Source: Halorussus caseinilyticus
Lineage (GTDB): Archaea > Halobacteriota > Halobacteria > Halobacteriales > Haladaptataceae
Length of the DNA stretch: 64,000 bases
NCBI RefSeq assembly: GCF_029338395.1
Contig: NZ_CP119809.1
Location: forward strand, 1,922,001-1,986,000
Direction of reading: 5' to 3'
The notes beneath the pieces were generated by a model. The model was given only the letters and a program-made list of their open reading frames with translations, ran no database searches and was not told the DNA's origin. Each line of letters starts with the position of its first letter. The first letter of the stretch is position 1. The translations under genes were made by a program, and so were the position numbers. Shown in pieces: positions 24,204-34,080 of this stretch.

Positions 24204-26333
24204 CTACTTGACCTTCGTGCCCGGAACGCTGTCGCCGTGGGTCGTCAGGAGGTCGGCGTCTTCGCCCGCCGCCAGCACCATGCCGTTGGACTCGACGCCG
24301 AAGAGTTCGGCCTGTTCGAGGTTCGCCACGACGACGACTTTCGTGCCCGGCAGTTCGTCGAGGTCGTGGAGTTGCTTGATGCCCGCGACGATTTGGCGGG
24401 TCTCGACGCCGATGTCCACTTCGAGGCGCGCGAGGTCGTCGGCCCCTTCGATGGGTTCGGCGACTTCGATTTCGCCGACTCGGATGTCGAGGTCTTGGAA
24501 TTCTTCGAAGCTGATGCGGTCGTCGTTGACGGGTTGGATGTCTGACTCGCTCACGGTTTCGTCCTCGCTCTCGTCCGCTTCGTCGTCGTCTTCCGTAGCC
24601 GCTTCGATTCGCTCCTGTAGCTTCTCGTTGAGTTGCTCGACGCGTTCGTCCTCGATTTTCTCGAAGAGTTCGTCGGGTTCGCCGAACTCGCCGGGCGGCG
24701 ATTCGAGGCAGGCGTCGAGGTCCGCGTCGTGGACCGTGCCGTCCTCGCCCAACTGCTCCCAGAGCGTCTGTGCCTTGCCGGGCAGGATGGGGGCCGAGAG
24801 GACCGCGACGGCCTTCGCTATCTGCACGCAGTCGTAGATGACCTGCGCGGCGCGGTCGGGGTCGTCGCCGGTCAGGTTCCACGGTTCGTTGCGCTGGATG
24901 TACTCGTTGCCGAACCCGGCGAGCGAGAGGGCGGCGTCTCCGGCCTTCTTGAGCGAGTAGTCGTTGACCGCGGTCTCGAAGTCGGCGACGGCCTCCTCGA
25001 TGCGCTCTTCGACTTCCTCGGAGGTGTCGGCGTCGGGCGCACCGTCGTAGTTCCGGGCCGCGAACAGCAGACTCCGGTAGGCGAAGTTGCCGAGCGTGCC
25101 CACCAACTCGCCGTTGACGCGCTCTTGGAACTTCTCCCACGAGAAGTCCACGTCGTGCTGGAAACCGCCGGTCGTGGTGAGGTAGTAGCGCACGAGGTCC
25201 GGGTGGAAGCCCTCGTCGAGGTAGTCGTCGGCCCAGACCGCCCGGTTGCGACTGGTCGAGAACGCTTGACCGTCGAGGTTGACGAACCCGCTGGCCATGA
25301 CCGCGCGCGGTTCGTTGTAGCCCGCGCCCCGGAGCATCGAGGGCCAGAAGACGGTGTGGTGCTGGATGATGTCCCGGCCGATGACGTGGACGATTTCGCC
25401 GGTGTCGTCGGCGTCCCAGTCGGGGTCGCTCTCGCTGGCCGCGGGCGCGCCGTCTTTCCACACTGCTTCCCAGTCGTAGGTGTCGGTACCGACGCGCTCG
25501 GTGTACTGCTTCGTGGAAGCGACGTACTCGATGGGGGCGTCTACCCAGACGTAGAGAACGAGGTCCTCTTTGGTCTCTCCGTCCTCGCCAGCGGGGTAGT
25601 CGATGCCCCAGTCCATGTCGCGGGTGATACAGAGGTCCTGCAGTTCGCCCTCTATCCACTCTCTGGGCTGGTTGCGGGCGTTCGCGGTGCCCTCGAGTCG
25701 GTCGATGAACTCCCCGAGGTACTCCTGAAAGTCCGAGAGTCGCAGGAACTCGTGTTCGCGGGTGCGGTACTCCGCGGGGTTGCCGGTGAGCGTCGAGTGG
25801 GGGTCTTCGATTTCGCCGGGTTCGAGGTGGCGCTGACACCCCTCGTCGCACTCGTCGCCGCGGGCCTTCTCGCCGCAGTAGGGACAGGTGCCCTCGACGT
25901 AGCGGTCGGGGAGCGGTTGGTCGGTCTCGGGGTCCCACGCGACCTGAATCTCCTTCTCGAAGACGTGGCCCTCGTCTATCCACGACCGGACGAACTCTTG
26001 GGTGAGTTCGGTGTTGGTCTCGTCGTGGGTGTGACCGTAGTTGTCGAACTCGACGTTGAACTTCGGGAAGGTCGCGGCGTACTTCTCGTGGTGGCGCGTG
26101 GCGAACTCCTCGGGGGAGACGCCCTCCTTCGCGGCGTTGACCGCGACGGGGGTCCCGTGCATGTCGGACCCGGAGACGAACGCGGTCTGCTGGCCTAATT
26201 TCTCCAGCGCGCGGGCGTAGGCGTCGCCGCTGACGTACGTCCGGAGGTGGCCGATGTGCAGGTCGCCGTTGGCGTAGGGCAGTCCGCACGTCACCACCGC
26301 GGGATTCTCCGTGGGGAAGTCGTCGTGGCTCAT
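24204..26333 (-). CDS. metG: Methionyl-tRNA synthetase
   Basis: 709 aa. Charges tRNA-Met. HIGH is seen as DLHIGHLRTYV near residue 25; a zinc knuckle reads CPYCGEKARGDECDEGC; the KMSKS loop is the haloarchaeal variant FSTSRN. After an acidic linker with EDDDEADESEDE, the last 110 residues form a Trbp111/EMAP-like tRNA-binding OB domain (DIRVGEIEVAEPI, QIVAGIKQLHD). ATG 26333 is chosen since the longer frame adds non-conserved residues. Confidence 0.96.
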   Translation of the reverse strand: MSHDDFPTENPAVVTCGLPYANGDLHIGHLRTYVSGDAYARALEKLGQQTAFVSGSDMHGTPVAVNAAKEGVSPEEFATRHHEKYAATFPKFNVEFDNYGHTHDETNTELTQEFVRSWIDEGHVFEKEIQVAWDPETDQPLPDRYVEGTCPYCGEKARGDECDEGCQRHLEPGEIEDPHSTLTGNPAEYRTREHEFLRLSDFQEYLGEFIDRLEGTANARNQPREWIEGELQDLCITRDMDWGIDYPAGEDGETKEDLVLYVWVDAPIEYVASTKQYTERVGTDTYDWEAVWKDGAPAASESDPDWDADDTGEIVHVIGRDIIQHHTVFWPSMLRGAGYNEPRAVMASGFVNLDGQAFSTSRNRAVWADDYLDEGFHPDLVRYYLTTTGGFQHDVDFSWEKFQERVNGELVGTLGNFAYRSLLFAARNYDGAPDADTSEEVEERIEEAVADFETAVNDYSLKKAGDAALSLAGFGNEYIQRNEPWNLTGDDPDRAAQVIYDCVQIAKAVAVLSAPILPGKAQTLWEQLGEDGTVHDADLDACLESPPGEFGEPDELFEKIEDERVEQLNEKLQERIEAATEDDDEADESEDETVSESDIQPVNDDRISFEEFQDLDIRVGEIEVAEPIEGADDLARLEVDIGVETRQIVAGIKQLHDLDELPGTKVVVVANLEQAELFGVESNGMVLAAGEDADLLTTHGDSVPGTKVK

Positions 26334-26644
26334 ACTATGCAGTCCTCCTTCGCGGGTGTAAAACCCGCCGATTTCCGTGTTCGAGCATCGTATCGGGTCG
26401 TCAGTGTTCGGTGGGTCGCAGTTGCGACTGGTCGGCGATTCGGGCGGGTGGTCGGGTTTCGCCACCGCGAGAAACCGTCCGCGCCACGGTCCGGCGGGTC
26501 CTCCCGACGCTACGCGCGACTGCGCATACGCATAGCGCGGGCGGACGCCGTGAGGTGGACCGCGGCCGACATACCCGTCGGTGGGGGCCGCGAGCAGTTA
26601 AACGTGCCGACGGGTTGGGAGAGCGTCACCGGCCAGTTACGCCC

Positions 26645-26843
26645 CGGCCGACCAAACCACTGGCAGACGCTCGGCCCGACAACCACCAGCGAACGCTCGG
26701 CCGACCGGACCCCCGTGTGGGTGGATGAAAGGGGCCGCCCGCTCGCGGGTCGCAGACCCGTGGTCGTCTCAGCGACCCCTATCCGAGCGAACGCAGTGAG
26801 CGAGGATATGTCGCTGAGCGACCGCGAGCGGGCGGGGGCTTTC
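26645..26843 (+). repeat. Family A structured repeat, copy A5
   Basis: Three 5' boxes of the GCTCGGCCGACC type lie at about 26645, 26669 and 26693. Core 26723-26843: outer 13-bp stem unchanged, 5' bulge replaced by a small hairpin GGGTC-GCA-GACCC, inner helix with the same bulged T, and apical TATCC/GGATA. The tail GCGGTTTCTGCGGTTGC follows. The 717-nt divergent gap between metG and GTP cyclohydrolase also holds 26340-26640, in which I see nothing definite. Confidence 0.87.
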
Positions 26844-27050
26844 TGGGTGTTCGTCGTTGCGGTTTCTGCGGTTGCTGTACCGATTCTATTTCGTAGCGAA
26901 CGGGACTTTCGAGGACCTCTCCCCGGCGACTCTCGCAGGTGGCGTATCGCTACGAACGGAGGCCCCGAGAACGAACCCGCCCTCCAATTCTGGAAACGCT
27001 ACCAGAATTAGGACGACTTATTAACCATCGAACCGAAACCCCTGTCAACA

Positions 27051-27809
27051 GTGACGAACGCGCAGGTCACCCTGATTCAGATTGACAACTACGGACCGTG
27101 GACCGTAACGCCCGAACCGCGTCGGGAAGTAGACCTCCAGACCCTCCAATCGCGGTTGTACGCCGACCTCTCGCAACTGGTCGGCAACCGCGAGGGGTAC
27201 GTCTTCTTCACCCGGTTCGACAACATGATTGCGGTGACGAACGGGATGGACGAGACCGACCACGCCCTCGTTCAGGAGTCGGTCGGCAACCGCTATCCCG
27301 TCACCGTCAGTTTCGGCGTGGGCGTGGACCCGAGTCCCGTCGAAGCACTCTCGGCGGCGACCGACCACATCCAAGACGCCGGGAGCGCCCAAGAAGCCGA
27401 CAGAACCGAGATTCTGCGGGGTAGGACGTTAGACCCCGACGAACGGGCGGACGACGACGTGCAAATCGCCCACTTCGACGTGAACGACGCCACCGGGAAG
27501 TACACCGACCGGATGAACGCCTTCGACTCGTTCATCCACATCGAACAGGGCTACGCCGAACTCATGCAGTACATGCGCCGCGCCCACGACGCCCTCTCGT
27601 TCTTCGTCGGCGGGGACAACATCATCGCGGTGTGTCCCGACTTGGACGCGGCGGCCTACGAGGACGCCATCGAACACGTTCGGGACACCGTGGAAGTCGA
27701 GTTGAAGGTCGGCGTCGGACAGGCCGCGAACCCCCAGACTGCGGGGATGGCGGCCAAGCACGCACTCGAAGAGTGCCGCGACGACGGCGACCGGGTTGTC
27801 ATCGACTGA
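27051..27809 (+). CDS. gch3: GTP cyclohydrolase III
   Basis: 252 aa. Opens GTP to 2-amino-5-formylamino-6-ribosylaminopyrimidinone phosphate, an early step toward archaeal riboflavin and F420. It starts with VTLIQIDNYGPWTVTPEPRR, contains FFTRFDNMIAVTNG and VTVSFGVGVDPSP, and repeats the fold in the second half (FFVGGDNIIAVCP), the tandem GGDEF-like arrangement of this family. GTG 27051 has a TATA element (cttatta) about 30 nt upstream. Confidence 0.93.
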   Translation: MTNAQVTLIQIDNYGPWTVTPEPRREVDLQTLQSRLYADLSQLVGNREGYVFFTRFDNMIAVTNGMDETDHALVQESVGNRYPVTVSFGVGVDPSPVEALSAATDHIQDAGSAQEADRTEILRGRTLDPDERADDDVQIAHFDVNDATGKYTDRMNAFDSFIHIEQGYAELMQYMRRAHDALSFFVGGDNIIAVCPDLDAAAYEDAIEHVRDTVEVELKVGVGQAANPQTAGMAAKHALEECRDDGDRVVID

Positions 27810-27892
27810 GGACGTTCGCCGACTCCGTTTCCCCGAGTCCGTCGGTGGTCGCGTCCTCGAACACGTTTTTTAATTTCTTTAGGCAGATATAG

Positions 27893-27928
27893 ATTGCTTT
27901 TAGACTTGTACGGATTTGCTAGAGCAGT
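27893..27928. repeat. Family C A+T-rich dyad, copy C2
   Basis: ATTGCT and AGCAGT separated by 24 bp. On the minus strand, the stretch from GTACAAGTCTAAAAGCAAT on aligns well with copy C3. It directly precedes B6. Confidence 0.7.
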
Positions 27929-27940
27929 ATAGTCACACTC

Positions 27941-28090
27941 GCCCCATCCGACTCCCTCACTCGCTTCGCTCGTTCGGTCGTCCACCGGCGGAAGCGAGTG
28001 CCGACGCACCTGCGCGAATGACCGTTCGCCCAGACACCTCCAAAGGCACGCGCTGAGGCCCCTTCCGTCGCTTCGCTCCCGACTGCTCGT
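27941..28090 (+). repeat. Family B-related repeat, copy B6, plus a family A fragment nearby
   Basis: CCGACTCCCTCACTCGCTTC and GTTCGGTCGTCC align with B1 and B2. The hairpin position carries CGGC/GCCG (27986-28003), and a second hairpin GCGAA/TTCGC (28014-28029) follows. At 28207-28230 an isolated GCGAGTGGGCGGGGGCTTTC is the 3' half of a family A element. No gene is seen in this 538-nt gap. Confidence 0.65.
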
Positions 28091-28315
28091 CAGAGCGACG
28101 CTCTGCCGGAGAGCAACGTTCCGTTCGAGCGAAAGCTTGGCCGGTGGCGAGCGGACACTTTCTGAGTGTACTTTTCCGGTCGCCTCGGTGACAACCTACG
28201 CCGTTTCCAAGCGAGTGGGCGGGGGCTTTCGAGAAGGGGAGACGCTGGCACCGTCGTCCGCTTTCCGACTTCGAAACTAGTCATCTCGCCGACCACCTAT
28301 GTTCCGCCACACCGA

Positions 28316-28323
28316 GTTTTATA
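28316..28323 (+). promoter_or_regulatory. TATA box of the dgcN-dgcA operon
   Basis: gttttata is centred about 28 nt before ATG 28348, giving a leaderless transcript. Confidence 0.6.
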
Positions 28324-28347
28324 CCCCCGTATCGCAACCCTTCTCCC

Positions 28348-29379
28348 ATGAGAGTCGCCGTACTCGCACACGAGAAGTTCCCCGACCGCGCCAAGACCGC
28401 CGTCGGGTTGTTGCGCTACTCCGACTACGAGGTCGAGGCGGTCCTCGACCGGGACAACGCCGGGAAACGGGTCTCGGACTTCGTGGCCGACGTGCAGGAC
28501 GCCCCAATCGTCGCCGAGATGTCCGACGCGCCCGAGGTGGACGCCCTCATCGTCGGCATCGCGCCCATCGGGGGCGGGTTCGACGAGTCGTGGCGCTCGG
28601 ACGTGACCACCGCGTTGGAGCGGGGATGCGACCTGATTTCGGGTCTCCACTACTTCCTCGCGGAGGACGACGAGTTCGCCGAACTCGCCGCCGAGAACGA
28701 CTGCGACGTGTGGGACGTTCGCAAACCTTCCGAAGACCTGACCGTCGCGCAGGGGGTCGCCGACGAGGTTGACGCCGAAGTCGTGCTGACGGTCGGCACC
28801 GACTGCTCGGTCGGGAAGATGACCGCCACGCTCGAACTTCTCGAAGCGGCCCGCGAACGCGGCGTTGACGCCGGGTTTATCCCGACCGGCCAGACCGGAA
28901 TCATGATTGAGGGGTGGGGAAACCCCATCGACCGCGTGGTCAGCGACTTCACCGCCGGGGCGGTCGAGGAGATGATTCTGGAACGCGGCGACGACTACGA
29001 CTACCTCTTCGTGGAAGGACAGGGAAGCATCGTCCACCCGGCCTACTCCGCGGTCACCTGTGGCATCCTCCACGGGTCGATGGCCGACAAACTCGTCCTC
29101 TGCCACGAGGCGGGCCGCGAGGCGGTCCACGGCTACGAGGAGTTCGACCTGCCGCCGATAGCCGACTACGTGGACCTCTACGAGGACCTCGCCCGACCGG
29201 TCCACGAGACCGAAGTCGTCGCCGGGGCGCTCAACACCAGAGAAGTCGCCGACGACGACGCGGCCAGAGACGCCGTGGCGACCTTCGGCGACGAACTCGA
29301 CGCGCCCGTGACCGACCCCGTTCGCTTCGGCGGTCCCGACTCCGAGAGCCTTGAGGCGGTGCTGGAGGCGATTCTGTGA
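28348..29379 (+). CDS. dgcN: DUF1611 / DgcN-type D-glutamate N-acetyltransferase
   Basis: 343 aa. Belongs to the DUF1611 family; bacterial DgcN acetylates D-glutamate for its catabolism. A Rossmann-like N-terminal domain (residues 1-110) is followed by a P-loop domain whose loop reads TVGTDCSVGKMTATLEL near residue 150, then FIPTGQTGIMI, LFVEGQGSIVHPAYSAV and a C-terminal Asp/Glu-rich part. The downstream epimerase gene overlaps by four bases (GTGA), so the pair is coupled. The biochemical role in archaea is inferred from this pairing only. Confidence 0.8.
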   Translation: MRVAVLAHEKFPDRAKTAVGLLRYSDYEVEAVLDRDNAGKRVSDFVADVQDAPIVAEMSDAPEVDALIVGIAPIGGGFDESWRSDVTTALERGCDLISGLHYFLAEDDEFAELAAENDCDVWDVRKPSEDLTVAQGVADEVDAEVVLTVGTDCSVGKMTATLELLEAARERGVDAGFIPTGQTGIMIEGWGNPIDRVVSDFTAGAVEEMILERGDDYDYLFVEGQGSIVHPAYSAVTCGILHGSMADKLVLCHEAGREAVHGYEEFDLPPIADYVDLYEDLARPVHETEVVAGALNTREVADDDAARDAVATFGDELDAPVTDPVRFGGPDSESLEAVLEAIL

Positions 29380-30416
29380 GCCTCGAAACCCACTTCGAGC
29401 GCGTCACGCTCCCGCTGGAAAACGCCTTCACCATCTCGCGCGGGACCCAAGAGACCGCCGAGAACGTCGTCGTCCGAGTCGAGGACGACGACGGGACCGC
29501 GGGCGTCGGCGCGGCCGCTCCCTCCGAACACTACGGCGAGACCGCCGCCACCGTGGAAGCCGTCCTCCCCGACCTCCTCGAAGTCGTCGAGGAAGTCGGC
29601 GACCCCCACCAACTCGACCGCATCGAGCGCCGAATGCGCGAGACGGTCGCGCGCAACCCGGCCGCGAGGTGCGCGGTCAGCATCGCGCTCCACGACTTGG
29701 TGGCCAAGCGCGCGGACCTGCCGCTGTACCGCTACTGGGGACTCGACCCCGACGAGACGGTCCCGACCTCCTACACCATCGGCATCGACTCCACCGAGAA
29801 GATGGCCGAGAAGACCGAGACCGCGGTCGAACGCGGCTACTCCGTCCTGAAGGTGAAGGTCGGCACCGACCGCGACGAGGAAATCGTCTCGACGGTCCGC
29901 GACCACGCGCCCGACGCGACCATCCGCGTGGACGCGAACGAGGCGTGGTCGCCGCGCGAAGCGGTCCGGAAGATAGACCGCCTCGCGGACTACGACCTCG
30001 AGTTCGTGGAGCAACCCGTCGCGGCCGCGAATCCCGAGGGAATGCGGTTCGTCCGGGAGCGCGCGGCGCTCCCCATCGCGGCCGACGAGTCGTGCGTCAC
30101 CCTGCCCGACATCCCTCGAATCGCCGACAAAGCCGACATCGCCAACCTGAAACTCATGAAGTGCGGCGGTCTCCGGGAGGCCAAGCGGATGATTCACGCC
30201 GCGCGCGCCCACGGACTCGAAGTCATGCTCGGGTGCATGATAGAGTCCAACGCCGCTATCGCGGCGGCGGCCCACCTCGCGCCACTGCTTGACTACGCCG
30301 ACCTCGACGGGTCGCTGTTGCTCGCCGAAGACGAGTACGCGGGCGTCCCGATGCCCGAGGGAGAAATCGACCTCGCCGGGATGGAGCGACCGGGGACCGG
30401 CGCGCGCCGGGAGTGA
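29376..30416 (+). CDS. dgcA: Enolase-superfamily amino-acid racemase / dipeptide epimerase (DgcA-like)
   Basis: 346 aa, GTG start. Racemises N-acyl-glutamate or epimerises L-Ala-D/L-Glu. The barrel shows KxK in YSVLKVKVGTDRDEE, metal ligands Asp in RVDANEAWSP, Glu in EFVEQPVAA, Asp in IAADESCV, and the second base in NLKLMKCGGLREAKRM. The order dgcN-dgcA suggests N-acetyl-D-glutamate racemase; Ala-Glu epimerase is the older annotation and remains possible. Confidence 0.82.
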   Translation: MSLETHFERVTLPLENAFTISRGTQETAENVVVRVEDDDGTAGVGAAAPSEHYGETAATVEAVLPDLLEVVEEVGDPHQLDRIERRMRETVARNPAARCAVSIALHDLVAKRADLPLYRYWGLDPDETVPTSYTIGIDSTEKMAEKTETAVERGYSVLKVKVGTDRDEEIVSTVRDHAPDATIRVDANEAWSPREAVRKIDRLADYDLEFVEQPVAAANPEGMRFVRERAALPIAADESCVTLPDIPRIADKADIANLKLMKCGGLREAKRMIHAARAHGLEVMLGCMIESNAAIAAAAHLAPLLDYADLDGSLLLAEDEYAGVPMPEGEIDLAGMERPGTGARRE

Positions 30417-30444
30417 AGCAGACAACGACCCGGCTTCCGGTGGT

Positions 30445-31896
30445 TCAGTCGTCCGCAGAAACCGGTGTCTCTGACTGCGGGGACTCCTGTCTGGTCGTGT
30501 TCCACCCGAGTAACGTCGTCACGAACAGCACCAGCGGCGAGAGGAACCCGAAGAAGTAGTACGGGGCGTATTCGAGGGTCGCCACGCCGAAGACGCTGGC
30601 CATGTAGACCGCGCCAGCGTGCCACGGGATGAGCGCGCCCGTGGGCGTCCCGGCGGCCTCGACCGCCCGCGAGAGGTTCCGGCTTTCGAGGTCGTACTCG
30701 TCGTAGAGGTTTCGGAGGGTCATACCGGGCACCACAATCGCCATGTACTGCTGTGCCGAGAAGAGGTTGACCAGAATCGCGGACGCGCCGGTACTCACGA
30801 CGAGGCCGGTTGCACTCCGGACGCCCCGCGCGAGGTAGTGGGCTAGCACCGCGAGGACGCCCATCCCCTCCAGTAGACCGCCGAGCGAGAGCGCGGCGAC
30901 GACGACCGAGATTGTCCACGCGGACCCGGAGACGCCCCCGGCGGCCAGCAGGTCGTTCACGAGTTTCGTGCCGGTCTCGGGTGCGGTCCCGTTCAGGAAC
31001 ACGTCCCACGCGGCGGTGAAGCCGACGCCCTGCACGAGAATCGTGGTGAACACGCCAGCGAAGACGCCCGCGACGAGCGACGGGAGCGCGGGGGAGCCGT
31101 AGAGCGCGAGACCGAAGGTGACGACCAGCGGCAGGAACACCAGCGGCGAGAGGTCGTAGGTGCCCGCCAGCGCGCCCTGAATCTCGGCGACCTGTCCGGC
31201 CGGAATCGCCCCACCGGCCCGGAGTCCGAGCAGGGCGTAGAGAACCAGCGAGATGCCGAGTGCCAGCGCGGTGCCGGTCCGCATCGCTCGGATGTGGTCG
31301 TAGAGGTCGGTGTTCGTGACCGCGGCCGCGAGGTTGGTCGTGTCCGAGAGCGGCGACTGCTTGTCACCGGCGTACGCGCCGCTGAGAATCGCGCCCGCGG
31401 TCATGGGTTCGGGGATTCCCAGCCCCGACCCGATGCCGACGAACGCGACGCCGAGCGTCCCCGCGGTGGTCCACGACGACCCGATTGAGAACGCGACTGC
31501 GGCCGCCAGAATCGCGGTCGCGGGCAGGAACACCTCCGGCGTGAGTATCGACAGGCCGTAGTACATCAGGCCGGGAATCGTCCCCGCGCTGACCCACGTT
31601 GCGATGAGCGCGTAGATGACGAACAGGATGAGGACGGCCTGTAACCCCATCAGGAGGCTGTCGGCGATGCCGTCGTAGAGGTCGTCCCACGAGAGACCAA
31701 TCCAGTAGTAGCCGACCAGTCCGGTCAGGACGATGCTCCAGAGCAGGGGACCGTGGGGCGCGAGTTCGAGGTACCCCGACCCGATTCCGAGGAAGACGAC
31801 GACGCCGAGGACGGGCACGAGCGCCTGCGCCAGCGTCGGCCGTCGCTCGGGCGACAGTTCTCCGTACGTGAGCGGTTCGAAGTCGAGCGAAGCCAT
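30445..31896 (-). CDS. nhaC: Na+/H+ antiporter, NhaC family
   Basis: 483 aa integral membrane protein with about 11 helices. Key blocks: IVLTGLVGYYWIGLSWDDLYDG, ATAILAAAVAFSIGSSWTTAG and the polar segment GAILSGAYAGDKQSPLSDTT, the conserved NhaC ion-pathway motif. It probably exports sodium in exchange for protons. It is monocistronic; TTTAATA (31921-31927, minus strand) lies 27 nt before the ATG. It may instead carry malate or lactate, as some NhaC relatives do. Confidence 0.88.
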   Translation of the reverse strand: MASLDFEPLTYGELSPERRPTLAQALVPVLGVVVFLGIGSGYLELAPHGPLLWSIVLTGLVGYYWIGLSWDDLYDGIADSLLMGLQAVLILFVIYALIATWVSAGTIPGLMYYGLSILTPEVFLPATAILAAAVAFSIGSSWTTAGTLGVAFVGIGSGLGIPEPMTAGAILSGAYAGDKQSPLSDTTNLAAAVTNTDLYDHIRAMRTGTALALGISLVLYALLGLRAGGAIPAGQVAEIQGALAGTYDLSPLVFLPLVVTFGLALYGSPALPSLVAGVFAGVFTTILVQGVGFTAAWDVFLNGTAPETGTKLVNDLLAAGGVSGSAWTISVVVAALSLGGLLEGMGVLAVLAHYLARGVRSATGLVVSTGASAILVNLFSAQQYMAIVVPGMTLRNLYDEYDLESRNLSRAVEAAGTPTGALIPWHAGAVYMASVFGVATLEYAPYYFFGFLSPLVLFVTTLLGWNTTRQESPQSETPVSADD

Positions 31897-32092
31897 TGAC
31901 GACCTCGAATAATGCGCGAGAGTATTAAACAGGAACGATTTTATTCGTATAAGGAATATTCAAATTGCAGTCTGGTATCGCTAGACACGGCTGTAGCCGC
32001 TTCACAAGCGCTGTGTCGTAGAACGCGGCAACTTCGACCGGTGACTCGGAGTCGGGCGGAAGTTCGTCCTACCTATCAGTGGAACCCTCGGC

Positions 32093-33940
32093 CTACCGGC
32101 CGGTGAAGTTCGGGCGTCTGCTGACGTGTTTCGGCAGGTAGCGGCGCTTCTTCGGCAGGTCGCCGATGTCGGCAAGCACTGCCTCCCGCAACTCCTCGAA
32201 GGTGAGTTCTCGTTCGGTCTGCTCGCCGCGGACCGTGACTTTGAACGCTTCGTCGTCGGCGACCTCCCGGTCGCCGACGACCGCGTAGTAGGGCACCCAG
32301 TCGGTCTCGGCTCTGGCGATGCGCTTGCCGACCGACTCGTCTCGGTCGTCCACGTCGGCCCGGATGCCGTCGGATTCGAAGTCGTCTGCGAGGGCGTCGC
32401 AGTACTCGACGTGTTCCTCGCCGACCGGGACGAACCGGACCTGCGTGGGCGAGAGCCACGTCGGGAGTCGCGGCGTTTCTTGCTTGGCGGCGGTTTCGAG
32501 CAGAGCGGCGACCACCCGCTCGATTCCGCCAGACGGCGAGTAGTGGAGGATGGGCGGGTGTCGGGTCTCGTCTCCGGTATCGTAGGTGATGTCGAAGCGC
32601 TCGGCGCTCTCCACGTCGATTTGGACCGTCGGGTTCTCGATAGACCTGCCGAGACTGTCGATTGCCGCGAAGTCGATTTTGGCCGACCAGTAGTGGTGGC
32701 GCTCGGGCAGGACTTCGAGGAGGGCCGGCTTGCCGAGGTCTTCCACGAGCGACTCGACCCACGCCTCGTTGTCGTCGTAGAACTCGCTGGTCACGCGAAT
32801 CGCGGGTTCGTAGTTCAGGCCGAGGTCGTCGCCGGTCCGCAGGGCGAGTTTGGCCTGCGCCCGGAGTTCTTCCTTGGCCCGTCCGAGGTCGCGGGTCGCG
32901 GTGTGCATGTCGGGCATGGTGAACGCGCGCTGGCGCTTCAGGCCCACGACCTCGCCGCGTTGCTCGCGTCGGAACGAGTAGGTCGCCATCTCGTAGATTC
33001 GCAAGGGCAGGTCGTTTTCGGAGACGTGCATGTCCCGCATGATTGAGAACTGGCCGAAGCAGGCCGCGAACCGGAGCATCATCCGCCGGTCGCCCGAGTC
33101 GAAGCGGTACTGGCGCTCGCCGAACTTCTCGGCGTGTTCCCGAACCGCGCGGACGCCGAGGTCGTACATCACGGGCGTCTCGACCGGCATCCCGCCGTAC
33201 TCGACCGCGAGGTCGTCGACGTACTCCATCAGCGAGTCGCGGATTACCTTCCCGCGGGGGTACCACCGGAGGTTGCTCACGTCGCTCAACTCGTCGTAAC
33301 CCGCGATTTCCTTCTCCTGCATGAGTTCGACGTGGGGCGGTCGCTCGCCCGCGCTGGCGGTCTCGCCCTCCACCTCGCCAGTGACGAACGCGCGCATGTC
33401 GTCGCTCACGCGGTCGGAATCTTTAGCTTGGAGAGCGTCCACCGTCTCGCCCTCGGGGAACGCGAGTTTCCAGTCGCTCGGCGCGCGTTCGGCGGCTTCG
33501 TCGTCGCCGTCGCCTCGTTCGGGCGTGACGTGCCGGGAGAGTTCCGAGAGCGGGTGGCCCTTGCAGGCGACCTCGAACGACTTGTACCACCCGAAGGGGG
33601 CGCGCAGGACCTCGAAATCGTCGGCGAGCGCGGTTTCGAGGTCTTGGAGGACGGTCTTGGCACTGTCGGGGTTTGCGAGGTCCTCGCTCAGGTGGGCGTA
33701 GGGGTAGAGGACGACATTCCGGGTGTTCAACTGGTCGGCAACGTCGCGGAGTTCGTCGGCGGCGTTCTCGACCACGGCGTCTACGTCGGCCTCGTCCTCG
33801 CGCTCGACGCTGATAAAGGCGGTCACGCAGTCCTCCATCCGACCCGCCATCGGGACGCCCTCGGTCTCGGCGAGACCTTCCCCGGCCTCGGTGGTGGTCT
33901 CGAACTCGAGGTGGTCGGAGTGGACGAACAGGAGTCGCAT
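32093..33940 (-). CDS. thrS: Threonyl-tRNA synthetase, archaeal type
   Basis: 615 aa. Residues 1-140 (LLFVHSDHLEFETTTEAG) form the archaeal editing domain related to D-aminoacyl-tRNA deacylase; the class II catalytic core follows, with WYPRGKVIRDSLMEYV, MLRFAACFGQFSIM, motif 2 in SFRREQRGEVVGLKRQRAF and motif 3 in YSPSGGIERVVAALLE. The C-terminal anticodon-binding domain ends in KKRRYLPKHVSRRPNF. ATG 33940 gives the family-standard N-terminus. Confidence 0.96.
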   Translation of the reverse strand: MRLLFVHSDHLEFETTTEAGEGLAETEGVPMAGRMEDCVTAFISVEREDEADVDAVVENAADELRDVADQLNTRNVVLYPYAHLSEDLANPDSAKTVLQDLETALADDFEVLRAPFGWYKSFEVACKGHPLSELSRHVTPERGDGDDEAAERAPSDWKLAFPEGETVDALQAKDSDRVSDDMRAFVTGEVEGETASAGERPPHVELMQEKEIAGYDELSDVSNLRWYPRGKVIRDSLMEYVDDLAVEYGGMPVETPVMYDLGVRAVREHAEKFGERQYRFDSGDRRMMLRFAACFGQFSIMRDMHVSENDLPLRIYEMATYSFRREQRGEVVGLKRQRAFTMPDMHTATRDLGRAKEELRAQAKLALRTGDDLGLNYEPAIRVTSEFYDDNEAWVESLVEDLGKPALLEVLPERHHYWSAKIDFAAIDSLGRSIENPTVQIDVESAERFDITYDTGDETRHPPILHYSPSGGIERVVAALLETAAKQETPRLPTWLSPTQVRFVPVGEEHVEYCDALADDFESDGIRADVDDRDESVGKRIARAETDWVPYYAVVGDREVADDEAFKVTVRGEQTERELTFEELREAVLADIGDLPKKRRYLPKHVSRRPNFTGR

Positions 33941-34080
33941 GGAGTGAGTGACCGCGCGTGCGGTGAAAAGTGTACGGGGGTCGGCTATCGGCACGGGTGA
34001 GTTTTGGCGTCGAACGGCCGAGAATCGCAACCGTACCGTACGCAACAACACCGCGACCGTACATCACGACGACGAGAACG

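Noticed and set aside
24633-26198. A 521-codon open frame antisense to metG
   Set aside because: Shadow of a well-supported synthetase gene; no recognisable domains.
31912-32106. Small frame between nhaC and thrS
   Set aside because: Overlaps the nhaC promoter and has no family resemblance or start signals.
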